From Elmis aenea (lineage: Eukaryota; Arthropoda; Insecta; Coleoptera; Elmidae), in the NCBI GenBank assembly GCA_947652605.1, contig OX393578.1:2976001-3040000 (forward strand): a stretch of 64,000 nt of DNA. The letters run 5' to 3'. Below the pieces are notes generated by a model, which saw nothing but the letters and a program-made list of their open reading frames with translations, did not search any database and was not told the DNA's origin. Position 1 is the first letter of the stretch. Every line of letters begins with the position of its first letter. The position numbers and the translations under genes are program-made. Positions 23,700-36,159 of this stretch are shown one piece after another.

Positions 23700-24420
23700 A
23701 ACCAAAGCTTTTGGCTCGTCGGAAGTAAGCTCAGGACTTGTTCTGAACTGCATCCGGGCACTACGTGCTAGGAAGCAGGAATAATGTTAAACTGGTGCCC
23801 TGGGCACCATGGGAACGAGAAAGCAGATCGCCAAGCCAAAATTGGCAGCGATACAACTTTCTTCGGACCAGAAACCGCAGTTGGTACATCCTATGAAACA
23901 GCCAAGCGGTGTCTTAATGGCATATTAATACAGGATCATAATGCTTATCGGGAAAAATTGCAGGACAAGCCCATTTTAAGGCTAGTCTATCAATGGTCTC
24001 CAAAGAAAAGACAGAAGCATTGCCCAGGACCAGCAGAGTAGAAATCAGAGCAGCCATAGGACTGTGGGCTAGACAAACACTTCTATATAATAGGGCTCTC
24101 AGAGACCGATATATGCAGAGGATATGGTGAAGAAGAAGAAACTCCTCTTCGCGTACTATGCCAGTGTGAAGGACCACTATCGGCGTAGACTTCTGGAAAT
24201 GGAAAAAGCCAACCAAGAAGAGTTAAGAAAAACACTTTAAAGAAAATCCTGGAGTTTCCCAAAAACACAGGACTTCTTTAAGGGGCTAACACCAATGGGT
24301 CGCAGTACAGGAACAACCCAAACAATGAAAACACAATGGTTCTCCGCCTTTGAAGAAGGCTAGAAGGTCGCCTTAGTTGAAGGGGCCATGGCTTCAGTTT
24401 TTGTGACCCATACGATATCA
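23700..24420 (+). mobile_element. LINE relic with RNase H and C-terminal Cys/Glu-rich domain
   Basis: The plus strand, in shifting frames, reads SEVSSGLVLNCIRALRARKQ and then LNWCPGHHGNEKADRQAKIG, the WVPGHxGxxGNExAD motif of retroelement RNase H. Further on come LSETDICRGYGEEEETPLRV and LCQCEG, the usual C-terminal domain behind RNase H, then NQEELRKTL and ILEFPKNTGL. The open stretch 23784-24041 is the longest surviving piece. The RNase H catalytic start and all of the RT are missing. This element is oriented opposite to the LINE just to its left. Confidence 0.8.
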
Positions 24421-24469
24421 CTACGCTAACTTATTAAACCGATTAAAACAAAACAATATTAAAAAAAGA

Positions 24470-24800
24470 CCAAGTTTGGCCAAGAAGAAGGTGCCCTTTA
24501 TCGCGAAAATGCACCTGCTCATTCGTCCCAGATTGCAACTTTGACGATTCGAAAAAACCGGGCTCCAAACTTGTACCGTATTCTCCAGATTTGCCCCCCT
24601 CCGACTACCATCTATTTCAAAACTTACAAAAACACTTGACAGGATTTTTATTTTAATCAAATGAGAAGGCCATAGCGGTTGTAGTTGCTTATATTGCAAA
24701 TCTCGACGAATTGGTCTATAGAGGTTGGAACATCGTTGAAATAACTGCACAGAGCTTCAAGGATATTATGTACAAATTACTTATTGTACCCTGTGATGTT
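24470..24800 (+). mobile_element. mariner transposase relic, C-terminal half
   Basis: The plus strand reads YRENAPAHSSQIATLTIRK and, after a frameshift, LVPYSPDLPPSDYHLFQNLQ, then SNEKAIAVVVAYIANLDELV and YRGWNIVE. These are the second and third catalytic regions of mariner transposase (xDNAPAH and SPDLAPSDYHLF). The catalytic Asp before NAPAH is Glu here. One in-frame TAA and at least two frameshifts make it inactive. It follows directly on the RNase H LINE relic. Confidence 0.85.
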
Positions 24801-24959
24801 TTGTCGATCTAATATGACAAATACTTCATGAACTATCCTCTGCTTTTTATAATTGCGGATAATTCCTGTTCATAATTTAATTTTCTGGTGTACGTTCGTG
24901 GTATGAATGTTTCAGTTCGATTTCGGTGCGTTTATAAAACAGTGCAAAACACATAATCG

Positions 24960-25320
24960 ATTACTATTACACACATTCGTATAAGTATTCGTATCTTGTG
25001 TCAGGGGACCGAGTACCGCGTCTCTGCTGTCTATGTAATCCCCGCGCCACGAACATCCATGGATTAGCCCAGCCGCTGAAGCAGTTGTGCTTGCCTGGCT
25101 GTTGCGATATGCAGACGTCTGCCATTCTTCTTACCCGCTGACAGCCGTGCAAATGTTTATGCAGATGTTCCCTACAGAAATATAAACTAACTCGGAATTA
25201 TTGGAGCCCTTTTCGTCCGACGAGCGCGTATTCGTTCGCACCGCTCGATATTTCTCTTCGGGAAAAATTCGCGTTCGACATTTATTCGAAATCTCGTGAG
25301 CCTATTAACGCGTGGTAGTT
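24960..25320. promoter_or_regulatory. GC-richer non-coding island
   Basis: About 360 bases of mixed, non-repetitive, CpG-containing sequence between a mariner relic and AT-rich DNA. It holds no convincing reading frame. It is the kind of block that often marks conserved regulatory DNA, but that is inference only. Confidence 0.25.
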
Positions 25321-25899
25321 GTTCCAATTAAAGCGGGTAATCTTATATTATCAAATGAGCATGAGACAGGCATCGCTTTGTAAGTCAGTAGTGCCGACAA
25401 ACGTGGGTCCCTCGAGCACGAGAGAAAGGTGGGGTTGGTCTTGTATCGTTCCTTCATCTTCATGTTCAGTTTCGCCGCTTGTAATGGTAATTGTATACCT
25501 TCATGTTTATTTTTATTCGATTGTTGTTTAGCTCTTTTATGCCCGTACTGAGATTTAGGACTTTTGCATCGACAACGATCCAGTCAAATGACTACCGAGG
25601 AATGATCGAGATTAAACTATCTCACATTACGAGCACGGTAAAACACTTAATGAATATCTTTGCAGACAGACGGAATTACACTATTTTCAAGCAGAAATAA
25701 TTCCTTTTTTTTAAATTTAAATCCTAATAGAGTTTATAACAATTCGATCTGGCCTTTGAGAGTTTAATTTTAGCCTAAATTAATAATGTTCAAACTTAGT
25801 CTAAGGTTTACCCAATAGTATTCCTTAGTTTGCTAAAAAAATATAAGTATACTAATTATTAACGTGCACACTACCGCACAGTCTCCGCTTTTAAACTTT

Positions 25900-25990
25900 T
25901 GCTTAAACCAACTCAAAAGGTTTAATCCTTTTAGGACCGGACCTAGTACGCCTCCTTGTGGAACTCGTATAGTAATTTTTTTTTAAGTTT
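25900..25990 (-). mobile_element. LINE reverse-transcriptase scrap (RVPQGGVLGP)
   Basis: Minus-strand positions 25967-25932 encode RVPQGGVLGPVL, the conserved RT motif just before the FxDD catalytic block in non-LTR elements. Flanking residues do not extend the match clearly. It is a very short fragment. Confidence 0.4.
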
Positions 25991-26094
25991 TGAATAAGAT
26001 ACATCTTGTTTATTTTAAAGTGTCTCTCCGAGATGTAAATAATTCCCAACTGAATTTTTCGCATCGCAAATAATAAAAAAACGATGTTACTTAC

Positions 26095-26345
26095 ATCGGA
26101 GCAAAAGAGAAAGCAAAGAGAAAATTTCCCAAGAAGTTACAGAACGATACCAGTAACAATTCTTCAAAAACTGTGACTAGTGACGAGACCTGGGTATTTC
26201 ATTGGGGCCCTTTTATAAAATTAGAGTAGATACATACAGTGAGTTCATTAGGACTCCACGCCTCCAAAAGAAGTCAAAACTCAATCTTCTGCAGAAAAAC
26301 TGAAAGCTACAGATTTCTGAGACGCAGAAGGAATCTTATACAATT
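26095..26345 (+). mobile_element. mariner transposase relic, first catalytic region
   Basis: The plus strand reads VTSDETWVFHWGPFIKLE, matching the TGDETWVxHxxPESK block with the first catalytic Asp of mariner. After a frameshift it reads DSTPPKEVKTQSSAEKLKAT then FxDAEGILYN, matching the following conserved segment. Stops and frameshifts are present. Confidence 0.75.
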
Positions 26346-29093
26346 AAAAATCTTCGTGTACTTGGACAAATTTTGGTGTTAATTTTATCTTATATATCGT
26401 GTTAATTCAGCACTCTGTCGCCTTATGCCGTTTGGACAAATTTGTGGGATGCTAATTTCTAAAATAATAATACTGAACATTGAATCAATTGCAAATAACA
26501 AAAAACGCAGAAAAATTGTATCGACATTAGAAGCAAAACGTCACCGAATCGAAGACTTTTGTCTATATTATATCACAACTTATACCAATTTATTTAGGCC
26601 TTTCATGAAAATGCGTTAATTAATAGATACTTCGAATCTAAAACACGGCAAATTTAGCAAAATTATTTTAACAGACTAAATCCAGAGGTAATTTTTCCAC
26701 AGAAAGATGACAAAATAACAATCAAAATTTCCATTCTAAAAATGTTCGGATTTGACGAACAATTTAAAGCAAAATAATATCTAGAGGTGTTTCAAGTTAA
26801 ACTGAACTGTGAAGCGGAAACCAAAACGTCTAAAGCGTTAATTACTGCGCCACCTAAAAACATACGTCTATTTCAACAACGGAATTATATCGTATAATAA
26901 TACAATGTTTTTAAAAAAAACAACATTTCAACCGCCATCTCCTCCCGTTGCGCATTTCGTGGTTCAGTTTATCTTAAAAGACTTTCTTAAGAAAAAAAAG
27001 AACCCTTTTTGAGTATATCTACTAGTCTCAAGTCGTGCCTCAACGTATATAGGGGGTTCCCTGCACTACAGATATATAACACTACCCATATGGAACAACC
27101 CGGGTCATACCGATAAAATTAAATTGACTTACATCTTGTCCGACTCGTTTAATCTCAAAACAAAAAACTTCATCACACAAATCCCATTTTTTCCGTAAAA
27201 TTCCTCGACTCAAATTTTCCATTAGTGGAACGATAATTTATTACAAAATAAAATTACCGAAATATGCATATTAAATACCTAATTTACAAAAAAATTCACT
27301 TAATTTGACGAAGTTCGGAATAGGTAGCAACCTCTGGAACAGCGTATGTACAGATATAAATCACACTAAAACCTAATGCCATGTTCTTGTTTACAACTCA
27401 ATGCGATTCGTTTGAATATCTACTATCAGACGAATATCTCACCACATGGGGCCAATTAACTATAAGAAAGAGGTTTTAGAGTTATAGTTTTGGAACAAAA
27501 TAATTACATCTCGAACCTAGAATGCCGGTTGTTTTGTTAGGTAAACAAAACTTGAAAAATACTTTAGCTACAAACTTGATACAAGCAATAGGATAATTTT
27601 TTTACACATTTAATCCTTATGCCAAGTAATTTTTTTATACTGCACCCTAGCTAAAGCCTAATATAGCATGATTATTAATTTTGGTACATATATTGCCAAA
27701 TATGAGCCGTATATTTTGAAACTTTGTGAACAATCAAAGTTATATATTTTATTTATACCAGTCTCTATTTATTTATTTATTTATTTTAGTCCTTCAGTAA
27801 TAATTCAAGTAAATAGTTTAGCAAAAACTCATTTTCTTGCCTGTACAAGAAACGAATAATTTTGATATAGGTGTACCATAAGAAAGTAGTTTTAAACCGA
27901 ATATTTTTAATCCTTTGTGAGTAATTATTTTCTTTTGAGTTATAAAATAATAAGGCAAATGAGTTTACATAACTCACAATTTTAACATACGATTTCAATG
28001 TGAAAATTTTGGTTAGCTGTGCCAAAAGGCACACAGAATCTTTACAAAATTTGCAAAATGCTCTTAAATGCCACAGTCAATTGTCAAAAAATGTTCGATT
28101 TCAAAGAATTTTCGCTTCAAGGCTAAGACATTGCATTAAAATGTTTTACACACTTAAATTTACTCAAACAAATGGAATATTTATTTTTTTCTGCGCGCAC
28201 ATTAGCTGCTATATGCTAAATTTCCAGCGCAGAATTGCAAATCAAAGATTAATGACGCAAATATGTTTGACTTACGTATGCACATGTCGACTAAACACGT
28301 ACTGTTAAACGTTTCTACATAATGCAAAAAAAAGTACTTAAAATTTTTAATTATGATACTCAACGTAAACTTTAAATTTGCAAATAAATTGACGGAGGGG
28401 ACTGTTATGAAGTTTTCGCTTATAATACGCACACTCAGGACATTATTTACAATTTATTTTAAACATATAAGTATGTTAATGTTAAATTTACTGTGTGGTC
28501 AACGCTTAGTAAATAAATAACTGGGAACTTTTACCACTATACAGCTTATAGTTTACAAGTTACGCCATAAAAAGTTCTTCATACTAAACAAAATTTTAAT
28601 TTGGTTATTGATATTCCTCTACCAGTGACAGAATACACCGGCATAAAACAGCAATTTAGGCCTTGTACGTCGTAAAAAACACGCGTTATTAAATATTTGC
28701 TGTAAATAAGTCATATTAAAATATGATATACGGTTTTAGATTGCCCACATTTTTTTAAAGGAATTTATTTTTACTTTAGGAAGGCCAAGACCGTGTTATT
28801 TTATCAGCTGATATAATAAACGCAAAAGCATTTACAACAATTACAATTTTGTTTTTGTTTTAAATGCACAAATAAAGGACGTCACTAGGCAATTATAAAC
28901 GTATAAATATTGTATCTTGCAGAAAAATTGTCTGATATGTTTGTTTACATGCAAGGCTGATTAAAATTCTTACTTGGAGATCTCGCTTATTGTGGGAGAT
29001 ACAATACGGATTCATATTTGGCATTGCTGCTAAAGCTGTGCAAATTCCAAAAAGGTTTAAGAAAAATGTTCAGGTTTTATAAAATTGGTTGCA
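26346..29093. other. AT-rich spacer
   Basis: Contains a TTTA microsatellite near 27763-27786 and, near 28978, an ATCTCGCTTATTGTGGGAGA string reminiscent of the arms of the 59.8 kb element. Open frames around 27.7-28.4 kb are AT-rich and overlap each other on both strands. Confidence 0.45.
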
Positions 29094-29101
29094 GTTACTA
29101 T

Positions 29102-29472
29102 CAGTGGCGTACGCAGAAAAATATTTCGGGGGAGGGGTGAATTTTTTAATTTGCAAAAATAATACCTATTAATCTCAAACTGGGCAATGGTAAAATTAGA
29201 AAATGATTTGGGGAGCTAGACACAAAAAGTGAGTTGTAAAAAAGGGGTGCGGGGGCCCAAGGGGCCGGTAACTCCCCGGATAACAGCTCCATTGGCATTT
29301 TTTTTTACATTTTCAACGTCAAACGTATCCAAAAATAGCAATTATAAGTAAAATATTCAAACATATAATGTATTTTATATGTTTGGAAATGCTGTATTTA
29401 TAATTTTAGTCCTTTTCAAATTCTCGGAGGGGGGTATTTATCACCCTAATGCTCCCCTTGCGTACGCCACTG
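29102..29472. mobile_element. hAT-type MITE with perfect 8-bp target duplication
   Basis: A 371-base element starts CAGTGGCGTACGC and ends GCGTACGCCACTG, a perfect terminal inverted repeat of 13 bases. It is flanked on both sides by GTTACTAT (29094-29101 and 29473-29480). CA..TG ends and an 8-bp duplication are the hAT signature. There is no coding capacity; GC-rich subterminal regions surround an AT-rich core. Confidence 0.92.
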
Positions 29473-30407
29473 GTTACTATAAATCTGTTTAGATATCGTT
29501 ACTTTTTCAATTTTTAATACAATTTGAAGTCGATAGGCTTGGTGTACTTTTAGGGTCAATTTTATTTTTAATTTCAAGTAAATTTGGCATTTGGACTAAA
29601 TTGTAGCATGTTAATTTCTAAAAGCATAGCACTAAACATTAGAATAATTGCCAATGACAAAGAACTGAGACAAAGTCTATCAATATTAATAGTAAAAAGT
29701 CACTGATTTAAAGAGATATGTCTATGTTAGCCAACTTAATCTATCTATGTAGATTTTTGATGAAAAGTTGTTAATTATTAGATGGTTCGAATCAAAGCAA
29801 GAAAAATTCAACACAATTGTTTTAATAGATTCGCTTAATCTAGGGGTAATTGTTTTATAGACTTTTATTGACTAAATGCAAAGCCAAATATCTATTCCAT
29901 AATTTTAAAATTTGAAATGCAAGCTAAGGCAAACAAACAATATCCAATTTTTCTTAAGACAAACTAACACAATTTTTAAGGAGACGTACATACACGGCTG
30001 GTCCAATAATAAGCGGGGCCTGGTGCAAAAAGGCCATGCGGGGCCCACCGGGGAAGGATTTATAAAAAAAAATGAGAAATGCGTTACATACTGCAATATT
30101 AATTAATTAAAGTTCTGAATTAAAAAAACTAATACGCAAAACTATATTGTATAGTTACACTTGAATAATTTATATTTAACAAAAAAAGTTCTATACTATA
30201 TCAGGTATATATTGCATTTCTATAGAAAATAATTATACCATAAGGTGTTAAATTTTAATACAATGAAAGAGAATAATTTAAACTCATTTATTTTCTGGCA
30301 TGTTTCATTGCGAAGTCATTTATAATATTGACATAATTTTTTTTGCCAATTCAGATTCAATTGCTAAAGTTGCCAACAAAGAAAATTGATCTAGACTTAT
30401 GCTAGAT

Positions 30408-31060
30408 CAGGGGTGGCGAAACTATGGCATGTAGAAAAATTTTATTGGCACGCGGGAGAAATAGTTGCTTTTCTAAAATTTTTGGAAAATGATAACTTTT
30501 TTTTTAAATAATAAATTAATAACACCAAATTATACATTCAAATAAAATACATGAATTTTGTTTCGAAGCTATGCGAATTTCAAACAAAATTGCAAGTATT
30601 TAAACGAGATATTGCTTTAACCACAGCTGTGTGGAATCAATAATAGATGAATTTTCTTCGCGATTTTCTCAATTTGAAAACGTCGAAGAAAGTTCAAAAT
30701 TCATACTTTACCGAGACCCAGACATAATCAAAGTTGATGAACTTGATTTGAAAATTTTTGAATGGTTAAAATTAGAAAATTTTGAAATTTTGAAATGCAA
30801 TTAATTGATTTTTAATCAAGTGCAATTTGGGGGCAAAAGTTTATTGACCTAAGGGAACAGTTAGAGATTATTGGAAGGGAACGTTTCGAGGAAAAATAAA
30901 TAATAATGCTGGAAGCAGACGATTCCAGAAGAGTTCAAATCTTTAAAGAAATAGCGTCGGCTATTTTAACATTTTAACTATATTTTCTCCCACATACGCA
31001 TGTGAGTCACTGTTTTCACAAATGAATTTGATCAAAAATAAATCCTTCCTGTTCTTGCAT
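30408..31060 (+). mobile_element. hAT transposase relic (left end and C-terminal domain)
   Basis: The left end CAGGGGTGGCGAAACTATGG (30408) resembles a hAT terminus. From about 30650 the plus strand reads, over several frames, FSQFENVEESSKFILYRDPD, KFIDLREQLEIIGRERFEEK, then FKEIASAILT and TYACESLFSQMNLIKNK. The last segment is the conserved hAT C-terminal dimerisation motif (TYxCESxFSxMxxIKxK). The N-terminal zinc finger and most of the catalytic region are gone. The right terminus was not found; a mariner fragment in the opposite direction abuts the end near 31030. Confidence 0.75.
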
Positions 31061-31260
31061 CATCTCCAAAGGATTCTTGCCCCATTCGAAACCGTTTTGA
31101 CCAATCTTTTCCACAGAATAAGACGGGGAATTGTCCCCGTACACCCCATTCAGTCGACCTTCGATGCTTCGAGGAGAAAGACCTTCCGCGAGTAAGAAAT
31201 TTTGTAACAGCTCGATACTCAATTTTCGTGACTTCTGACATCGTGATGAACGAATGACAG
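31025..31260 (-). mobile_element. mariner transposase relic, N-terminal helix-turn-helix
   Basis: The minus strand reads RKLSIELLQNFLLAEGLSPR and RSIEGRLNGVYGDNSPSYSV, then after a frameshift RFRMGQESFGDDARTGR. This matches the DNA-binding N-terminus of mariner transposases (xRAVIKFLxxEGxxPKxIxxRL, VYGxxxPSYSTVxxW, DxxRxGRP). The catalytic domain is absent. The fragment ends abruptly against the hAT relic. Confidence 0.8.
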
Positions 31261-34200
31261 TTACAAGAAAACTAATTGACATTAAATCCTTTTTTGTTTT
31301 TTCCAAGGCTAATGTGACTTGAACCAATGTGTTAATAAATTTTGACCCACCTGCGATCTATGTCAGGTCGGGAAATTTTGGCGCTTACCTCGTAACATAG
31401 TGTCCATTCCGGGTCATTTTGGCATTAAAATTAGCATCGTACTTTTTATTGTGTAGCAGTAATTCTCAACTTAGGAAGGGGGGCGCGTAGAAAAGCGCAA
31501 ATCAAAGGCAAAAGAACATTACTTATTTAATCTGTGAGACCCAGCTTAATACATATGCGAAACTATGGACCACATTTTTACAAGCAGTAAAGATGTGATT
31601 CACAACAAATACATCACCAATAATAAAAATGTTGCCGAAAAAACAGCCCGAATCGTGCAGCGAGTGCAGTTCCGAAGTGTCAAAATTACTAATGAGCATT
31701 AGTTACGACTGAGGAAAAAAAATTCTTAACTTTACCAAACTACTTAAATGTTTATTTGCTTATCGTAAATTTTATTACAAGCAATTTAATTAAAATTTTA
31801 TACCCACGTGATATTGCCGCCATAAATATACATCTACATAGTTCAAATTCTACTCGTTTTTCGTCATTAATCATAATTATACCGCGAAATCTGCTATGAA
31901 TAGAATTATTGGAACCATAAATTTTGTATCTATTTTTTGGTCTTCACAACTGGCACATTAACGTGTACTGCGCTTGTATCTAAATTTTGTTGTTAATTGG
32001 ACGCGGACCGCATGTGTGTATGTGTGTACGCGCGACGCACTCTCGACTTGCGCGGCGAAGAATTTATGCGCTCGATATTATTTACAGTAAGGTGCGTGTT
32101 ATGGCTAATTAAGAAAATTTTGGATTAATTTCAGTAGAGGAATTAATTGTTATGTATTAGCGAACGACACCACTCCATTTGACCGCAGAGGCCCGTAATT
32201 ATAGCGTTGATGCTTTTTTGTTTTTATCGGTAAATAAGAGGGCAAATTTCCGTTTACACTTTTGGTTATAAAATATGAGATGAGGGGCCCAAGATAAAAA
32301 GTTTAAAATTGTCTCGTTAACTGTGAAACGTAGAATGGGCGGAACAATGGCAAATAAAATATATATTTAAAGTAAATAATTACGAATTCAATTGTTAAGT
32401 TTATTTAAATGTACGTAATTAAGGTTTATCTGAAGCGGAGCAAAGGAAATGCAATGCGAGGAAGAGTTAAAGAGGTTTTGCATTCGATTTTACTTGTAGT
32501 CAGAGTTCAGAGATGTGTAACATGCAGACGGAGGAACTACGTAGCTAGCCATTAGAGATCTCAGAAATAAATCTATTTAGCATTATAAACTTTGCAGTCT
32601 CCAATTTTGAGCATTCTCTTCACACTTTAGATAATTTACATTATGCAGGTTGATAAAAAAACATCCAGTTTTATTAAAAATAGGCTGGTTTTTATAAAAG
32701 TCCACCTTTTCTCGTTCCGAGATATTTAAGGGTTAGCATTTTAACCTATTTGGAAGCATTGCTTAACGCTAGTACGTTTGTTTAAGTTTTAATTAACCTA
32801 AACATATGGCAGTTTCATTTTTATAAGCATTGCCCTAGTAAAATAATGTTTTTGTTGGCTGCAAGTGAACTAACACCATTTTCACAAAAAATTAATCGTT
32901 GAAAACATTATTTCTACCACATCTATGTTTGGATTTCAATGAAAGTAGATTATTCTAAAATGTTATTTTAATATAAATAAATATATAACAAAAACCGAAC
33001 AAATGTGCTATTCAATGTCAAGATTTATTCTTCCAATTTAAATGTTGAAGGTTAAATGCTATGATTATTGTTTTTGAATAGACAAATAACGATAAAAGTT
33101 TATACATTTGATGTTTTCATAGTACTTATATTAGGTAACAAGAGTTACTTATAAAAAGCACAATACGCACGAGTGAAAAAGCTGCGCACGGAGCCGCGTA
33201 GCGGCGAGTGCGTATATCCACGAGGGCGTAATTGCTTTACAACTCGTGTTATGTAGCTTACTTTTTCTACGATCACATAATACCTACGATTTTAACGGCT
33301 TTTTGGCCAATATACACATGTAATTACGTTGTCTTGTCAATTTTGACGTAAGCCTACTTTGACAGTTGTAGACAAGGGTGCGTTTTGCTTACCGTGCGTT
33401 ATAACTCACTTACTAGGCATGCAGGAAGTGTTTGGCGTGAGTCTACTTTGATCGTTTCTTTAAAAAACTGTGCTTTTTGCTTACCGTGCCTAAGGACCCA
33501 CTTACTATGCATGCAGGCTGTACGGTAAAAAAAATACTAATGACTTACTATTTTATTTTTTTAGTTTGCTTCTTAGAAAGTTTCTTGAAGTATTCCTGGT
33601 TCACAGGGGGTGCATAAGGCTAAAACTCTTCATATCCATATATTATGCCGACATATTAAGTCTTAAATCTTTATACAATGATAACACAGTTAATTTATCG
33701 ATTTTTTTGACCTTTCTTGCAAAGCAGTTAAGTCTAGAATTTTAAATACAGCATCTACTTGAATTGATTTTATAAAATGTTTATATTGTGCATCTTTCTT
33801 AAATCTCAACCAGTATATCTTTAGCCAATTACAGTTTTCTGTCGTAATTTTCAAATTTTTGAGGCTGCCTTTTCTAGAATAATTAGCACGTTAACTTGTA
33901 AGGACCAAGGAAAATTGATATTTCGACTTTTATATTATAGATACTTAAAAAAAAACACATCAGTCTTTAGCTAAAACTATCTTCATTTCATTTTTATTTT
34001 TAAATTGGGCTTACATAAGATTTAAAAAGAACTACTCCCTATGAAAGTGATTGGGCTGCAGACTTCCATGTTTGTAAGCATTTTCGAAAAAAAAATAAAC
34101 TTGAACTGCAGGGTCTTTACATTTTTTTGCACAATACTCAAAAATATTTTTTTTAAGGTACCAACCAAATAGTAAACAAAAATTTCCCTAAATACATCCC

Positions 34201-36159
34201 ATCAATCCTAGTAATTCTAACTGTTCTTTAAATGTTTTCATGTTCGAAAACGATTCTTTTTTGTATTGATAGCGCGTAGGAACAATTCTAAATAAGTAAA
34301 AAACTAATTTTCTTTTAAAACTAGTTCTTAATTAGCAGTTCAATTGTTAACAAATGACTTATCGCGATTATTCTGTATCGTTTTTATATTTCGAATCACA
34401 CATTCAACCGTCGAATATTCATTGTAGCCGATAATTAATAGTGCGTTACAAAGTTTGCGACTTCATTATGACATTTATGGGGCAATACCCATAAATCTTA
34501 AAAGTTTTCGAACCTTAGTTATAAAACAGATTTTAATAATGACTTAAAACATTTGCATACACGGCGAACAAATGAGTTTGTTGTAATTCCTTCGGCGATT
34601 ATAGAAGACGAACAACAAAAATACATCACAAGTTTAAAAGTTGCATTCTATTGAACCGAAAATAACGATCGTACAGGCATATCCAGGTAAAAATTATCGG
34701 TCGAGAAATGCACATTATTCGCAACGGCTACACTTGAAAATATTTGCATAATTGTGTAGCTGGGGTAAATAGTATAAATATAAAAACGTCGTGGCAGCTT
34801 TACGCTAGCCATATGTGCCAATATTCCGCAGCAGTTTGATTTGTAGCACAACATAAAAATATATTCCTCAGCATTACTTTTTTTAAACCTGGGATTTGTG
34901 TAAATTATACGATTAGCATTGCTAAGGCGATTCACATAAATACCTAGACTTTTTCTGCATATTAACAACACCATAAGATATATAAAAAAAGTTAAGAGAA
35001 TCTTGTTAAAGTATAGGTACTTAATAAAATTCTAATAAAATAAGACTGCATTATGAAGCCTAAAAGAAAAGGGTAAAATGTTGTTTTCTGGATGTGATTG
35101 AGATTGTTTGGCCAAGAGTACAATTTTGATTAACCGGGTAGTCGGTTATCCGTAATCTAGTTTTTACCATCCAGTCCGGTTAATCGAGGGTTTGTTGTAA
35201 ATAAAATAAAGTTTAAATTCCTTCGATATTAGTAAAATTTTCGTATTTATGTAAAGCTGTAGAACGTTGGGTCTAGTGTTTCAGCATTTTTGAAAATGAA
35301 ATTTGAGGATGATCCTAGTTTCACTTCAATTAATGATTTGTAGTTTTGTTTCTGTAAACTTGACCGTGTCACAGAAGTGGCAATAAATTTTAAGTGTTAC
35401 AAAACAAACCGAAGAAGTAACAATAGTTTATATGAGTGACAGTGGAATAACGATCTAGGACCGAGTGCCGTATCTGGTCCAGAGCAGCACAGACTAAGTG
35501 ATTTATGCCATATGCTCCTTAAGAAAGGCTCAAGCATCTATTTTTTGCCCGTATTCGAAAGTGTCAAACCATAAATCTCCGGACAAAGGCAGCCTATTGA
35601 GTGCAGCAGCAGCCCCCATGCTTTCCCAGTTTCACCGACGGCGCATAGATGTAGCTGGTGATGTCGAGTCTGTCCATCGGCCGTCGGTCCCAATTTACAG
35701 AAAAAACGATTCACATATTTACGTGATTTAGCTGCCAGAGCGTGACGAGAAATATTAAGTTCGTTGTAACTGATATTTTAATGTAAAAAGGAAATAATGT
35801 TAAATTTCCAAAGGATTATGCGTTTTTGGGGTGAATGCGCCAGGTTTGAAGAAGTATAAAGTTATTTTAAAAAAAATCTTGTTGATGGGTCTTGGAGTAA
35901 TGATCATGGTCGCCGTTTGTATTATTTGGCATGCGACTAGTTTGTATGAAGCGGTTTTTAATTTTGCTTGTTTGATGGTTGAATAATTGTGTTTGTAATC
36001 GACTGTTCTTTTCAAGTGGACGCAGTCGGTATCGTAAAAGTGAGTTGCGCGGGTATATAAGTTACGTAGATGATTTATTTGTTTGGTTGACGGGTCGTTC
36101 AAAAAGTGCAACATCACAGCTGATCTTGTATCAACAAACGGGAGTGTTGAGCAACATCG
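31261..36159. other. hth 5' flank, mostly AT-rich
   Basis: Near 31459, CAGTAATTCTCAACTTAGG resembles one end of a hAT element, without a visible partner. A CpG-containing patch lies at 31980-32070 and another, GCACGAGTG..GCGGCGAGTGCG, at 33165-33215, before the 90-bp duplication. Near 35120-35190 two CGGTTA-type strings resemble decayed pogo/Tigger ends. No gene is recognised. The minus-strand frame 34974-34648 (108 codons) lacks any motif. Confidence 0.45.
33341..33520. repeat. 90-bp tandem duplication
   Basis: Two copies, from 33341 and 33431, share CTACTTTGA, TTTTGCTTACCGTGC and CACTTACTANGCATGCAGG in order. Confidence 0.75.

Noticed and set aside
28000..28308. 102-codon plus-strand frame
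   Set aside because: No motif, AT-driven composition, overlapping frames on the other strand.
34648..34974. 108-codon minus-strand frame with an ATG start
   Set aside because: No recognisable domain, no splice signals or leader; length is within chance for this much sequence.
35120..35190. CGGTTATCCG/CGGTTAATCG strings like pogo/Tigger termini
   Set aside because: No transposase relic, no clear inverted pair and no target duplication could be defined.
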